This document shows, piece by piece, positions 53,162-62,500 of a stretch of DNA of 64,000 nucleotides (position 1 is its first letter; each line of letters begins with the position of its first letter). Under the pieces are notes generated by a model. The model worked only from the letters and a program-made list of their open reading frames with translations, searched no databases and was not told the DNA's origin. Both the position numbers and the translations under genes were made by a program. The stretch comes from an uncultured Clostridia bacterium (GTDB taxonomy: Bacteria; Bacillota; Clostridia; Oscillospirales; Acutalibacteraceae): the NCBI GenBank assembly GCA_947585965.1, contig CANPXK010000003.1, forward strand, positions 1 through 64,000. Direction: 5' to 3'.

Positions 53162-54508
53162 TTAAATATACAGATTATTGTGCTTTTTAGGCAGGGTCGA
53201 AGACCTCTTATCAGAAAGCATATCTATAGCTGAGGTGAGTTTAGTTCTTGTTTCCTCGGGAAGTATTATCTCGTCTATATAACCGTCCTCGGCTGCTTTC
53301 ATAGCCGTGAGGTTATCTTCCTTGTATTGAGCAGTAATTTTTGCACGCTCGGTCTGGGGATCGGAAGTGCCTTTGAGTTTTCCGCCGAAATCATCACCGA
53401 GTGCTATTACTGCTGCTGCTTCGGGAGGGAGGGCAGATACGGAAGCCCCTACCCATGCATAGGTTATATCGGCTGCGGCTCCTGTTCCGGCAAGGGCGAT
53501 GTATACTGCACCGTATGCATTGCCTGTTATTACCGCTATCTTTGGGGCGGTTGCTTCTGAATATGCGGAGGAAAGCTTAGCTGCCGATTTTATGCAGGAA
53601 AATTTTTCCGCATCCACAAGTGTTATTATTGTTAAACCGAATGCATCGCAGAAGCGTACAAAGCGTGCCGCCTTTGATGCGCCCTTGGAATCAATTTCGG
53701 GTGCTTCGGATTTTATTATACCTACAGTTGATCCCTCTATTGTTGCGAGGGCTGTTTTTACTGAGCTGCCGTATTCCGGCTGAAGCTCTATTATGCTGCC
53801 TCCATCTGCTATAGATAATAGCACATCATCAGAAGGTATCGGTTCGTCAAATTCCGGTGTTCCCGCATATTCAAGGTTATTTGAGGGGAGGAGAGAAATC
53901 AGCTTTCTTGCCTCTTGAATTGCCTCGGCGGTATCCTTTGCAGTGAGGTGGGCTATACCGTGTTTGGAGTTAGTTTTTGTATCAGCTCCCGAGCCGTCCG
54001 TGTTAAGGGTAAGCTCTGCCTTTTCCGAGAGGATCACTATATCACTGTTTACGGCGATTAGTGCCTGTGTACCGTAGCATTTGCCGAGCACAACGGAAAT
54101 CTGAGGCACAACTCCGGAGAGATTTGACGAATATTTCAGAATATCGCCGTATGCGGAGAGGAGGTCGTTTCCCTCATCAATTCTGCCGCCTATTGAGTCA
54201 TAGAGGGCGATAACGGGAGAACCCGTTTTCAGTGCAAGATCATATACTTTTTTTATTTTAGCCGCCTGAGCTTTTGACATTGCGCCGCCGGAGCGGTCTG
54301 TATTCTGTGCAAAAGCAAATACGCCTATACCCTCGACATTACCTCTGCCCGCAACAACCTCGGCATAGCCTGCGGTTGATTTAGCGAAGGCATCAATTTC
54401 GGTAAAAGCTCCCTCATCAAAGAGTTTTGTCAAGACCGTATAGGCAGAAGACGAAGCGGTATTTACACGAGCCGTTTCAAGCTCTGTGATTTTAGCTTCC
54501 ATGCTCAT
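53162..54508 (-). CDS. Acyl-CoA carboxyltransferase subunit (MmdA/12S-like)
   Basis: '[40 protein letters not shown]', '[11 protein letters not shown]...[19 protein letters not shown]'. Confidence 0.9.
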   Translation of the reverse strand: MSMEAKITELETARVNTASSSAYTVLTKLFDEGAFTEIDAFAKSTAGYAEVVAGRGNVEGIGVFAFAQNTDRSGGAMSKAQAAKIKKVYDLALKTGSPVIALYDSIGGRIDEGNDLLSAYGDILKYSSNLSGVVPQISVVLGKCYGTQALIAVNSDIVILSEKAELTLNTDGSGADTKTNSKHGIAHLTAKDTAEAIQEARKLISLLPSNNLEYAGTPEFDEPIPSDDVLLSIADGGSIIELQPEYGSSVKTALATIEGSTVGIIKSEAPEIDSKGASKAARFVRFCDAFGLTIITLVDAEKFSCIKSAAKLSSAYSEATAPKIAVITGNAYGAVYIALAGTGAAADITYAWVGASVSALPPEAAAVIALGDDFGGKLKGTSDPQTERAKITAQYKEDNLTAMKAAEDGYIDEIILPEETRTKLTSAIDMLSDKRSSTLPKKHNNLYI

Positions 54509-54605
54509 TCCTTATTCCTCCTTATTTTGTAGAAAATACAATTTCACACTGTCTATTATAGTATAAAATTGTTAAAATTTCAAGTCTTTATTGGCGTAAA
54601 TAAAG

Positions 54606-54632
54606 AAAACGACGGCACAAGACCGTCGTTTT
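54606..54632. terminator. Hairpin terminator at end of SipW/TasA-like operon
   Basis: AAAACGACGGcacaagaCCGTCGTTTT. Confidence 0.8.
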
Positions 54633-54641
54633 CCTTAAAAT

Positions 54642-56180
54642 TTATTTGTTGTCATCGTCTCTCTTTTTCTTGCGAGTTGTGAGCAGCAATACTATTACAG
54701 TAACAAGAGAAACAAGAACAATTATTATTGGTACGATATATTCATTTGCATCCTGACCTGTTTGTACCGGCGGAGCAATCGGTTGATCCGGAGCAGGGGG
54801 TGTATGATTTCCTCCGGAGCCGTTCGGGTCACTTGTATCCACCGAACCTGCTGTTCCCGGAGAACTCGATTCGGGCTGGCTTGGCTCATCGGGGATACTC
54901 GGTTCCTCACTGGATTCCTCAGGTTGGCTTGACTCCTCAGGTTGGCTTGACTCCTCAGGCTGACTTGATTCCTCAGGTTGGCTTGACTCCTCAGGCTGAC
55001 TTGATTCCTCAGGTTCGCTTGACTCCGGCTCACTCGGCTCACTCGGTTCGCTCGACTCTTCATCATTTGAAGCAACAAATACCCACTGGATCTTTGCTAT
55101 TGCATCATCATAGGCATTGTCAAGCTCCTCAGGAACCTTCAGTGTAAGAGTGAGTGTTGACGTATCACCCTTTGAATATTCGCCGAGATATTTTGCGTTG
55201 ACCGGGTTGATCGGATCGGGGTCGTACTGACTAACAAGCTTACCGCTATAAAGCTCGTTACTTTCCGTTTTAACACCGGAATCCTTTGTAACCGTCAGTT
55301 CAAGCTTGCTTATAAGATCATCGGACTGAACCTTCTGTTCCTGTGCAGTCTTGTCCTCTACATCCGTGAAGTGGCCTATATCAGCAGGCAGAGCATATAC
55401 CCAGATTTTAACCTTGTCTTCGTTTTCGTTTTTGATAACGACCTTCTGCTCTCTGCTGTCGCCGGGCATTACACCCTTGAAGTTACCGAAAAGATCCGTG
55501 TTGTCCGGAAGTACGACAAACTCGTGAGTTCCATACTGGAAAGTAACGTTGCTTTCGTCTGTTGAGTTTACAAAGGTGTATGTTACCTCCGGGAGAGCCT
55601 CCTGCACGGTCTGACCGTTCCAGCCGATAATCTTATCCTCGGTATTTCTTTCGGGGTAGAAGTTATCGTACTGTATGGCTTCAGCCTGTACGGTTATGTG
55701 ACCTTCGAGGTTTGTGTAGCCTTCCATATCCCAATCAGCCGGCAGTTCAAATGAATCCATAAGATTTTTTTCAGCTCTATCGCCGGGGAGGAGAGGTTTT
55801 TGGTAGTAATAATATCCGCCCGTTCCAAGCACCCAATCTTCATCATTGGTGTTAAGAATAATGTAATCGGGGTTATATTGCTGCTTGTCAAGCTCCTTGT
55901 CCGTTTTCGGATCCCACCACGCCTTGTCAACAGAAATTCTGACATACTCAGTGTTTTTGCCCGTATTTCTTGCCGATACAATTTTAGCGATCTTATCTCC
56001 GGGTCCGACACCACCCGCGGGTCGTTCATATTCGTCTATCAAGTCGATATGCACATTACCCATTGTCACAACATTCAAGGTGGTAGTTTTAGCAGAGAAT
56101 GCCGCCCAGGTGATGCCGACTGACAGTGCCAAAACACTTGCTATGGCAGTGCCGGTAAGTATTATTTTTTTCGTTTTCAT
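54642..56180 (-). CDS. SipW-dependent-type secreted protein with Ser/Glu/Pro repeats and anchor-like C-terminus (PPVQTGQ + TM + RKKKRDDD)
   Basis: 'MKTKKIILTGTAIASVLALSVGITWAAFSAKTTTLNVVTMGNVHIDL' camelysin/TasA-type signal; repeats ESSQPE; C-terminal TM and basic tail. Confidence 0.87.
   Translation of the reverse strand: MKTKKIILTGTAIASVLALSVGITWAAFSAKTTTLNVVTMGNVHIDLIDEYERPAGGVGPGDKIAKIVSARNTGKNTEYVRISVDKAWWDPKTDKELDKQQYNPDYIILNTNDEDWVLGTGGYYYYQKPLLPGDRAEKNLMDSFELPADWDMEGYTNLEGHITVQAEAIQYDNFYPERNTEDKIIGWNGQTVQEALPEVTYTFVNSTDESNVTFQYGTHEFVVLPDNTDLFGNFKGVMPGDSREQKVVIKNENEDKVKIWVYALPADIGHFTDVEDKTAQEQKVQSDDLISKLELTVTKDSGVKTESNELYSGKLVSQYDPDPINPVNAKYLGEYSKGDTSTLTLTLKVPEELDNAYDDAIAKIQWVFVASNDEESSEPSEPSEPESSEPEESSQPEESSQPEESSQPEESSQPEESSQPEESSEEPSIPDEPSQPESSSPGTAGSVDTSDPNGSGGNHTPPAPDQPIAPPVQTGQDANEYIVPIIIVLVSLVTVIVLLLTTRKKKRDDDNK
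54917..55024 (-). repeat. 18-bp tandem repeats encoding (ESSQPE)n
   Basis: Reiterated 'gattcctcaggttggctt / gactcctcaggctgactt' units. Confidence 0.85.
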
Positions 56181-56226
56181 TGGTCATCACCTCAAAAAAT
56201 CAAAAGCTATATCAAACTGTATAGTC

Positions 56227-57096
56227 TTATGCATTTTGCAGGGACACATTTCCGGAATTACCGGTTATCAAAGTTTGAAGATCAGTCTTGATATTTGCAA
56301 CTGCTCCACTTTCATACGAACCGGCTCTTACAGCGTAACCTGTTGCAACAATTTTTACATCCGGAGCCTTTTTACCAACATAGTTTGGAGTAGTCTTAAA
56401 GGTTACTTTTGTAAACAACGGGTTAGTAGCTACTACATCATCCGGATCTGATGTTGTTCCGGCAGTGGTATCAATTTTAATAAAATTAACACTTGCAGAA
56501 GCACCTTGAGCTGCACTTTTACCATAGTAGTAAACATACGTACTATTCGAGCCTACGGGTCCACCATAAATCCAGTTAGTATTAGTAGGTTTAACATCCT
56601 TATTCATGTCACTTTCTGCATGATCAGTGATAGGAACAACGTTGCCAATTGTACCCACCTCGTCACTAATACCATTAAGTTCAGCTATTTTGAAAAAGTC
56701 AGTTTGTGTCAGAACAATCCAATCTTCAGAACCAAGCTTCTTAGATGTCAGACCTGATTTCAACTTACCTTGTTCATAGTCGTCAGCATCAGCTTTTCTG
56801 AAATACTGCAATGTCATAGCAACATACGTTGCCTCACTATTCTGACCTGCTTTAATCTCAGGGTCTTTGTCAAAAGAGTCACCGGGGGAATACGGCGGAG
56901 TTTCATCTTTTCTGTAATCGGGTTCATCCAAGGTTATTGAAATACCGTTAGACGTAAACGTATTCGTCTTTTTGGGACTTACAGCTGTAAGGTAAGCCAT
57001 AGTAGCACCAAATGAAACAGCTGCAACCAATCCTAACGCTGCAACTGAAGTCGCAACTTTTAATAGTTTTTTGTTTTTCATTTTGTTATCCTCCAA
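56227..57096 (-). CDS. TasA/camelysin-like SipW-dependent secreted protein
   Basis: 'LGLVAAVSFGATMAYLTAVSPKKTNTFTSNGISITLDEPDY' matches the SipW-cognate signal pattern (ATMAYLT...NTFT.G). Confidence 0.85.
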   Translation of the reverse strand: MEDNKMKNKKLLKVATSVAALGLVAAVSFGATMAYLTAVSPKKTNTFTSNGISITLDEPDYRKDETPPYSPGDSFDKDPEIKAGQNSEATYVAMTLQYFRKADADDYEQGKLKSGLTSKKLGSEDWIVLTQTDFFKIAELNGISDEVGTIGNVVPITDHAESDMNKDVKPTNTNWIYGGPVGSNSTYVYYYGKSAAQGASASVNFIKIDTTAGTTSDPDDVVATNPLFTKVTFKTTPNYVGKKAPDVKIVATGYAVRAGSYESGAVANIKTDLQTLITGNSGNVSLQNA

Positions 57097-57119
57097 TCAT
57101 AAAATTAAAATAAAGTCAG

Positions 57120-58055
57120 TTATTGATGTGCATGCGACTCTAACGCGGGGAAAGTTGACCTAAGTTGTCCCTTTATTGTTTCAGCGTCATTAGTTGCATC
57201 TAAATTGTCGGTCTGAATAGCTGCACCCTCAACAAGAATCTGGAAGTTCGGAAGACCATGTGTATTACCAACAACAATCCTTATCTCTTGATCTGTCACT
57301 GCATCTTTAAGAGTTGTATTTGACCTGTCTACACCAGAGTTGTTCTTAAACGGCTGATAATGGGGGGTTGCTTGTTGGCTTTCATTTGTAAAGTTAAACA
57401 TCAACCAGTCACCGGTTGACTCTGCTGTATACATTTTTAAATCGTCGAGCGGAAGCACATTATCAAAAAGGGCAGGCGTTTCGTCAACGGTATCTTCGTT
57501 GGTATATTTTAAAAGCTTCGTAAACGCTCCACCATTCATATAATAGTAATACTCACAATCATCATTATTTGTATCATCAAGCAGCCAAGCAGCTGTGTTA
57601 TAATCTGCTCCACCCGTTGTCTGTGTCTTAGCAAAATATTGCTTAAATTCTGCCGGACTTACTGTGTGCCAAAAACCATTGTCACAATGTACTTGATATG
57701 TTACACGTATAGCAACATACTCATCACTGCCTGACGTATTAATCAAATAAGGATCCTTAGGGATCGCTACGTTCGGTTTATACGTCATAGCCTTATTCTG
57801 ACCAAGATCAGGATCATCGGGGTTACTCGGAGTTCCCGGATCCGGCTGACCATCGGTGCCATTCTCGTCGATACCATCCCACTTCGGCTCATACAACTGA
57901 AGACTGAGTGCCGGGTCACCCACGAAGGTATTAACCTTTGTTTTAACATCGCTAAGTACTGCCATTGTAATAGCAGAAGTAACTCCTGCAACGAGTGCTA
58001 CGGAAGTAACACCGAGTATGGCGTGTTTTACTCTTTTTTTAGTAGTTTTTTCCAT
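57120..58055 (-). CDS. TasA/camelysin-like SipW-dependent secreted protein
   Basis: 'VALVAGVTSAITMAVLSDVKTKVNTFVGDPALSLQLYEPKWDG'. Confidence 0.83.
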   Translation of the reverse strand: MEKTTKKRVKHAILGVTSVALVAGVTSAITMAVLSDVKTKVNTFVGDPALSLQLYEPKWDGIDENGTDGQPDPGTPSNPDDPDLGQNKAMTYKPNVAIPKDPYLINTSGSDEYVAIRVTYQVHCDNGFWHTVSPAEFKQYFAKTQTTGGADYNTAAWLLDDTNNDDCEYYYYMNGGAFTKLLKYTNEDTVDETPALFDNVLPLDDLKMYTAESTGDWLMFNFTNESQQATPHYQPFKNNSGVDRSNTTLKDAVTDQEIRIVVGNTHGLPNFQILVEGAAIQTDNLDATNDAETIKGQLRSTFPALESHAHQ

Positions 58056-58145
58056 AGTGTTTTCCTCCTAAAATTAAATTTGGATTTTTTATTTTGCTAA
58101 CAGTCCGGGGGGTGGACTGCTCAGACCTAAGTTATTTGTGTGGGG

Positions 58146-58928
58146 TTAATCCGGTATTTTCGGTATCGCATTATCACCGGTATAGCGGTTGTTTGTTGCC
58201 GTTTCGTCCGTTACTATACCGTCCGGTACACTTCCCCATGCTGTTTTGATAGAATCGGTTGTCAGCGCATCGCTTCCGTTAGCCTGAGCCTGAACCGTAT
58301 CGGTTATAAAGGTGAGGTGGATTTCCATATCCTTCCCCGAAGAATTTTCTACGCCCTTGAACGGTATATCCCCGTTTTTGAACAACTGCGTTGTCATATA
58401 GCCGGGTTTGAGAGCATATCTGAAGTAGAAATAGCCGTCCTTTTCATTATAGAACCAATCATCACCAATTGTACCGGTAAGGGCGGTGGTATCTATATAG
58501 GCTGTAGTAAGTTCCTCATAGGTCGTTGCACCTGACTTGCCTGTCGCACCTGTGAATACGGGCAGGACACGTACATACACTGCCTTTTTTCCTGTGCTTC
58601 CGGGATTCTGAACACGCACGTCCTTACCCTTGATAGTACGACTCCAGCTTGTCTGGGGGTCGCCCGGAACCACATCATGAGACTCCTCGTAGGTGCTTCC
58701 CTCGGGAGTAAAACTGCCTGTGCCGTCAGGCTCTACAATCTGCGTATCCGTCACTGTGTATCCCTTGAACTCATTGTTCTTTACGTCCGTCCGGGCTGTC
58801 ATGAAAGCCGATGATACGGCAACCGTCAAAACAGCTACTGCGGACAGCCCGATCGCCGCAAGCGAATATTTCAGCTTTTTTTTCGCCTGTCTGGTCTTGA
58901 ATTTTTCCCTGATATTCAATGCTTTCAC
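58146..58928 (-). CDS. TasA/camelysin-like SipW-dependent secreted protein
   Basis: 'AVAVLTVAVSSAFMTARTDVKNNEFKGYTVTDTQIVEPDG'; operonic with SipW (3-nt gap). Confidence 0.78.
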   Translation of the reverse strand: MKALNIREKFKTRQAKKKLKYSLAAIGLSAVAVLTVAVSSAFMTARTDVKNNEFKGYTVTDTQIVEPDGTGSFTPEGSTYEESHDVVPGDPQTSWSRTIKGKDVRVQNPGSTGKKAVYVRVLPVFTGATGKSGATTYEELTTAYIDTTALTGTIGDDWFYNEKDGYFYFRYALKPGYMTTQLFKNGDIPFKGVENSSGKDMEIHLTFITDTVQAQANGSDALTTDSIKTAWGSVPDGIVTDETATNNRYTGDNAIPKIPD

Positions 58929-58930
58929 CT

Positions 58931-59536
58931 CTATTCGGATTTAGTTTCTTTGCTCTCGCCGTTTACGTCATCATCTTTGCCGGCCTTTTTATCAATAAGG
59001 TTATTCGCCACCATAAGGATGATGTAGACAGCAATGTATGTGATTAACAATATCTTTGCCGCAGCCGAACTTGCCCAATCGAGCACATATCCGGCAAAAG
59101 GTATTGAAAAATCCGATGCTTTGCCTAAGACATTTGCATAGGGTATTCCGTTTTCGTTCAACCCTATGGCGTTGGCTATGCCGTGTGTTGTAAGGGTGCG
59201 GGTTTTGGGGTCGCTGCCGATGACCATATGTGTGACAACAAAGTCGCTGTCAAGCTTGTATGTTATCGAATCGCCGTTTTTTATATCGGCAAAATCTATG
59301 GGATGTACATACACAAGACATCCGACATCATAGCCGTGAAGCTGCTCTATCCCGTATTCTTCCTTATAGTACTGCCGATCGCTGTCGCTTACCCCGGCAA
59401 GCACCATGCTTCCGCTCACAACCGCTTTAGGATCATAGCCGAACATTTTAGGTATATAGTAGATTCCCGCAACGAGAATGACCGCCGCCGCTAATAGTAC
59501 CGTCATTACGGTTTCCAAAATCTTCAGTGCCTTCAA
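58931..59536 (-). CDS. SipW-type (ER-type, Ser-His) signal peptidase I
   Basis: 'AVVSGSM' Ser motif and 'DFVVTHMVIG' (His in place of the bacterial Lys), N- and C-terminal TMs. Confidence 0.9.
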   Translation of the reverse strand: MKALKILETVMTVLLAAAVILVAGIYYIPKMFGYDPKAVVSGSMVLAGVSDSDRQYYKEEYGIEQLHGYDVGCLVYVHPIDFADIKNGDSITYKLDSDFVVTHMVIGSDPKTRTLTTHGIANAIGLNENGIPYANVLGKASDFSIPFAGYVLDWASSAAAKILLITYIAVYIILMVANNLIDKKAGKDDDVNGESKETKSE

Positions 59537-59563
59537 TGTTCGACTTTCCCCCTTTCAGACTTA

Positions 59564-62500
59564 TTATTCACTCTGTGCTTGAGAAGACTTAACTTTTACA
59601 GTGTTCTTAACCGAGGACATATCGCTTTCGACTTTTTGGCTCTTATCACTACGCACATTAAAGAACCTTACTGATGGTATGCCATTGCTTTGATTAGCAG
59701 TAATCGTGATAGAACAAGACGGTTCACCTGAGTCTTTGGCAACGAATATAGCGACTTCTCCATTAGGAGCCGTTAAACCATGGTTGCTGTACTCATATCT
59801 CCAAGCAAGACCATCCTCATCTCTAAGCTCGGTTACCTTATACGTCCATCCCGGCTCAACCTTAACGGTGGTAGATTCCTTATAATTAAAGGAACCACTT
59901 TTGGCAACAGGATCTCTTTCTTGACCGGGTCCGTATGTTCGCGTTATTTTAGAATCCGCACCGAATTTTAACACAACATATGAAGTTTTAGTTGCTCCGG
60001 CTTTACTTGCTTCAATCTTGAATACAAAATCCTGCTCGGCACTTGTATATTTCAGATATCCGAACGGGTCTTTATCGTTAATTCCGCTCATTATACCTTG
60101 ACTGCCCTTGGCAAAACCGTGCGGGTTGTCTTCTTCACCATAGTACAGCTCATCAATGTATTTTTCGATTGTGAGGAATGCCTCCGGTACGTTGGTGATT
60201 TTTATCTCTCTTGCAGTCGTATATTTGTCATTATCACTATCCTCATTGTAGGTGAGTTTGTAAAGCGTACCCGTACCATCCGGAGTTGGAAACCATTTTT
60301 CCAACTTATTAGGATCAGCCGGTCCTTCTATGTTTATGATGGGGGATATGCCGGTGTCAAACGAATTATATTGCTCTGTTGACAGATACTCTGTTTTTGA
60401 ATACTTCCAACCGCTCGGAATATTCGTCTCCGTAATTCTCCACTTCGTGCCAAGCGGAATATTTGCAATCGTACACGGCTGATTATACGAGAAATGTATA
60501 TACAAAACGGCTATCTGCGGATCATCCTCACCCTGCGTCTGACCGGAAGCATACTTTTTGTACGCCACGATACCCTTTTGAGTTGTGCCTTTTTCAGTAA
60601 CGTCGAAATGTTGCCTTGTTGCGTCGAATCCCGCGGGCAGCTGCAACTCCACTTCTGCTGTGAACTCAGTACTTCTCGCTGTAGCATCGGTAACAGCTTT
60701 ACCGTTCGCATCCTGCAAAACTTTGGATATCTTAAGACTTCCTACTGCCTGGTTATTCGTTATGGTTATGTCATTGTCCTTACTAACTTCAAATTTCCTC
60801 ATATCTTCAGGATACTTAGTAAATACCCTACCCGACGAAGTATAAGTGTATGACTGTGACCAGGAAGAAGTATATGTCCCTAACCCTTCCTCACTTACCG
60901 ATGTCAAATTGGTATTATCAGGTAACACTTCTTTGAAGCACCACCAAACTTGGTCAGGAATGCCCGTAATGTAAAGCGTTCGACCACTCTTTATTGTAAA
61001 AGTGGCTTCATAAATTGTTGTATCTTCCACCTTAGTAAGCTCAACGTTTTTTGCATTTTCAGCAACCTCATCACTGTAGTAGTATTTCAGATTATCCTCA
61101 TAATCCGCCATGTCAATTGTATTTTTAGTTTCCACTACGTTTTTGAAATTTCCACCGAAACGGATTGCCAATGTAAATTCTTTGTCTTCATAGCCTTTAG
61201 CAGTATCGCCAAGTGCTTTTGTGAATGACATCGTGCCGGTTTTGATTTCTTCCTTTTTATTGGTTATTGTTACCGTTTGCTCATCTTGGTTGATAGTACC
61301 GGTACCACCGGTTATACTCTCTTGCGTCCAACCTGTGGGCACAGTTTCTGTTACGGTATAACTTACACCATACGGTATTCCGCTTATCGTTACGGGAATA
61401 TCTTTGCTGACCTGTACGGTGAACGTTGCTGTGTCGTTTTCAGTACTCTTAGTACTATATTTGATTTCGCTGGGAGCTACTCCACCTGCTAACAACGAAT
61501 ACTTACTTAAATTTATCTTTTCACTGCTGCCATCCAGAGTTACCGTAAAGTCAAACGCCGTATCGCTATATTCTGCATCCGTACCTACTGCAAGCTCTTT
61601 ATTGAGCACAAGTTTACCTGTTTTTCTTTCGTTGGTAACGGTTACTTCACGGTTTTCATTTACTGTTATTCCGGTAGTAGTGTCGCCCTCTATTGCAACT
61701 TTTGTCAAGTCAAAATAATCTCCGGGATTTATCTCGCTAATCTTAACTACAGTTTCTACGGGTATGCCGTTAATTGTTACTGTTTCTCCGGCTTTGATCT
61801 TGAACTCTCCATTCGAATTAAGACTTGTTTCGTCAAGTGAAGAACCCTCTATAGATATATTGCTGTAATCGCGAACCGTACTCAAACTGCTGTTAGTCGT
61901 ACCAAACAGGCTGCTCATTTCAACCTTCATTGTAAATACATTACTTGATGTTTCACCGGCATTTTTCAGTGCCTTCGTTATGGATATGCTGCCGGTCTTT
62001 ACTTCTCTTGTGTAGATTGCTTCTATATTGACTTTGTCGGTTGTATTCTTTTGATTAGCGAATGTAAATTCATCAGTACCACTTGTGTTACCGCTTGAAT
62101 CTGCTGTTCGCGTTGCAGCTCCCTCGTTATCAGGTGCGGGAACATTTTTATACAAGAGCGTGGGTTCTGACACATTATAATAATTTGATATCGTTCTATC
62201 ACCATTTTGATTTTCAAACTTGACAATATCACTATTATTTAAAGTCTGCGAAGCTGTAATACGTGGATTCGGATTGTACAGCTTATTATCCTGCACTATT
62301 TGCATTGTACTGCTTGGCTTGAACTGACCTGTAAATACAGCAGACTGTCCATACATCATACTTATAGTTCCGCCCGAATCAGTCTGATTTGCTATACTTG
62401 ATGTACCAAAACCTCTCCATGAACTTCCGCTCTTTATCTGTGCTTTCGGGTCGATAAGCTCATAGTTTGTCAAAGCTACAGGATTATATCCCTCTCCAGA

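Noticed and set aside
58101-58119. CAGTCC-ggggggt-GGACTG hairpin between two TasA-like genes
   Set aside because: Possible attenuator, but the stem is short and no U-run follows on the minus strand; insufficient evidence.
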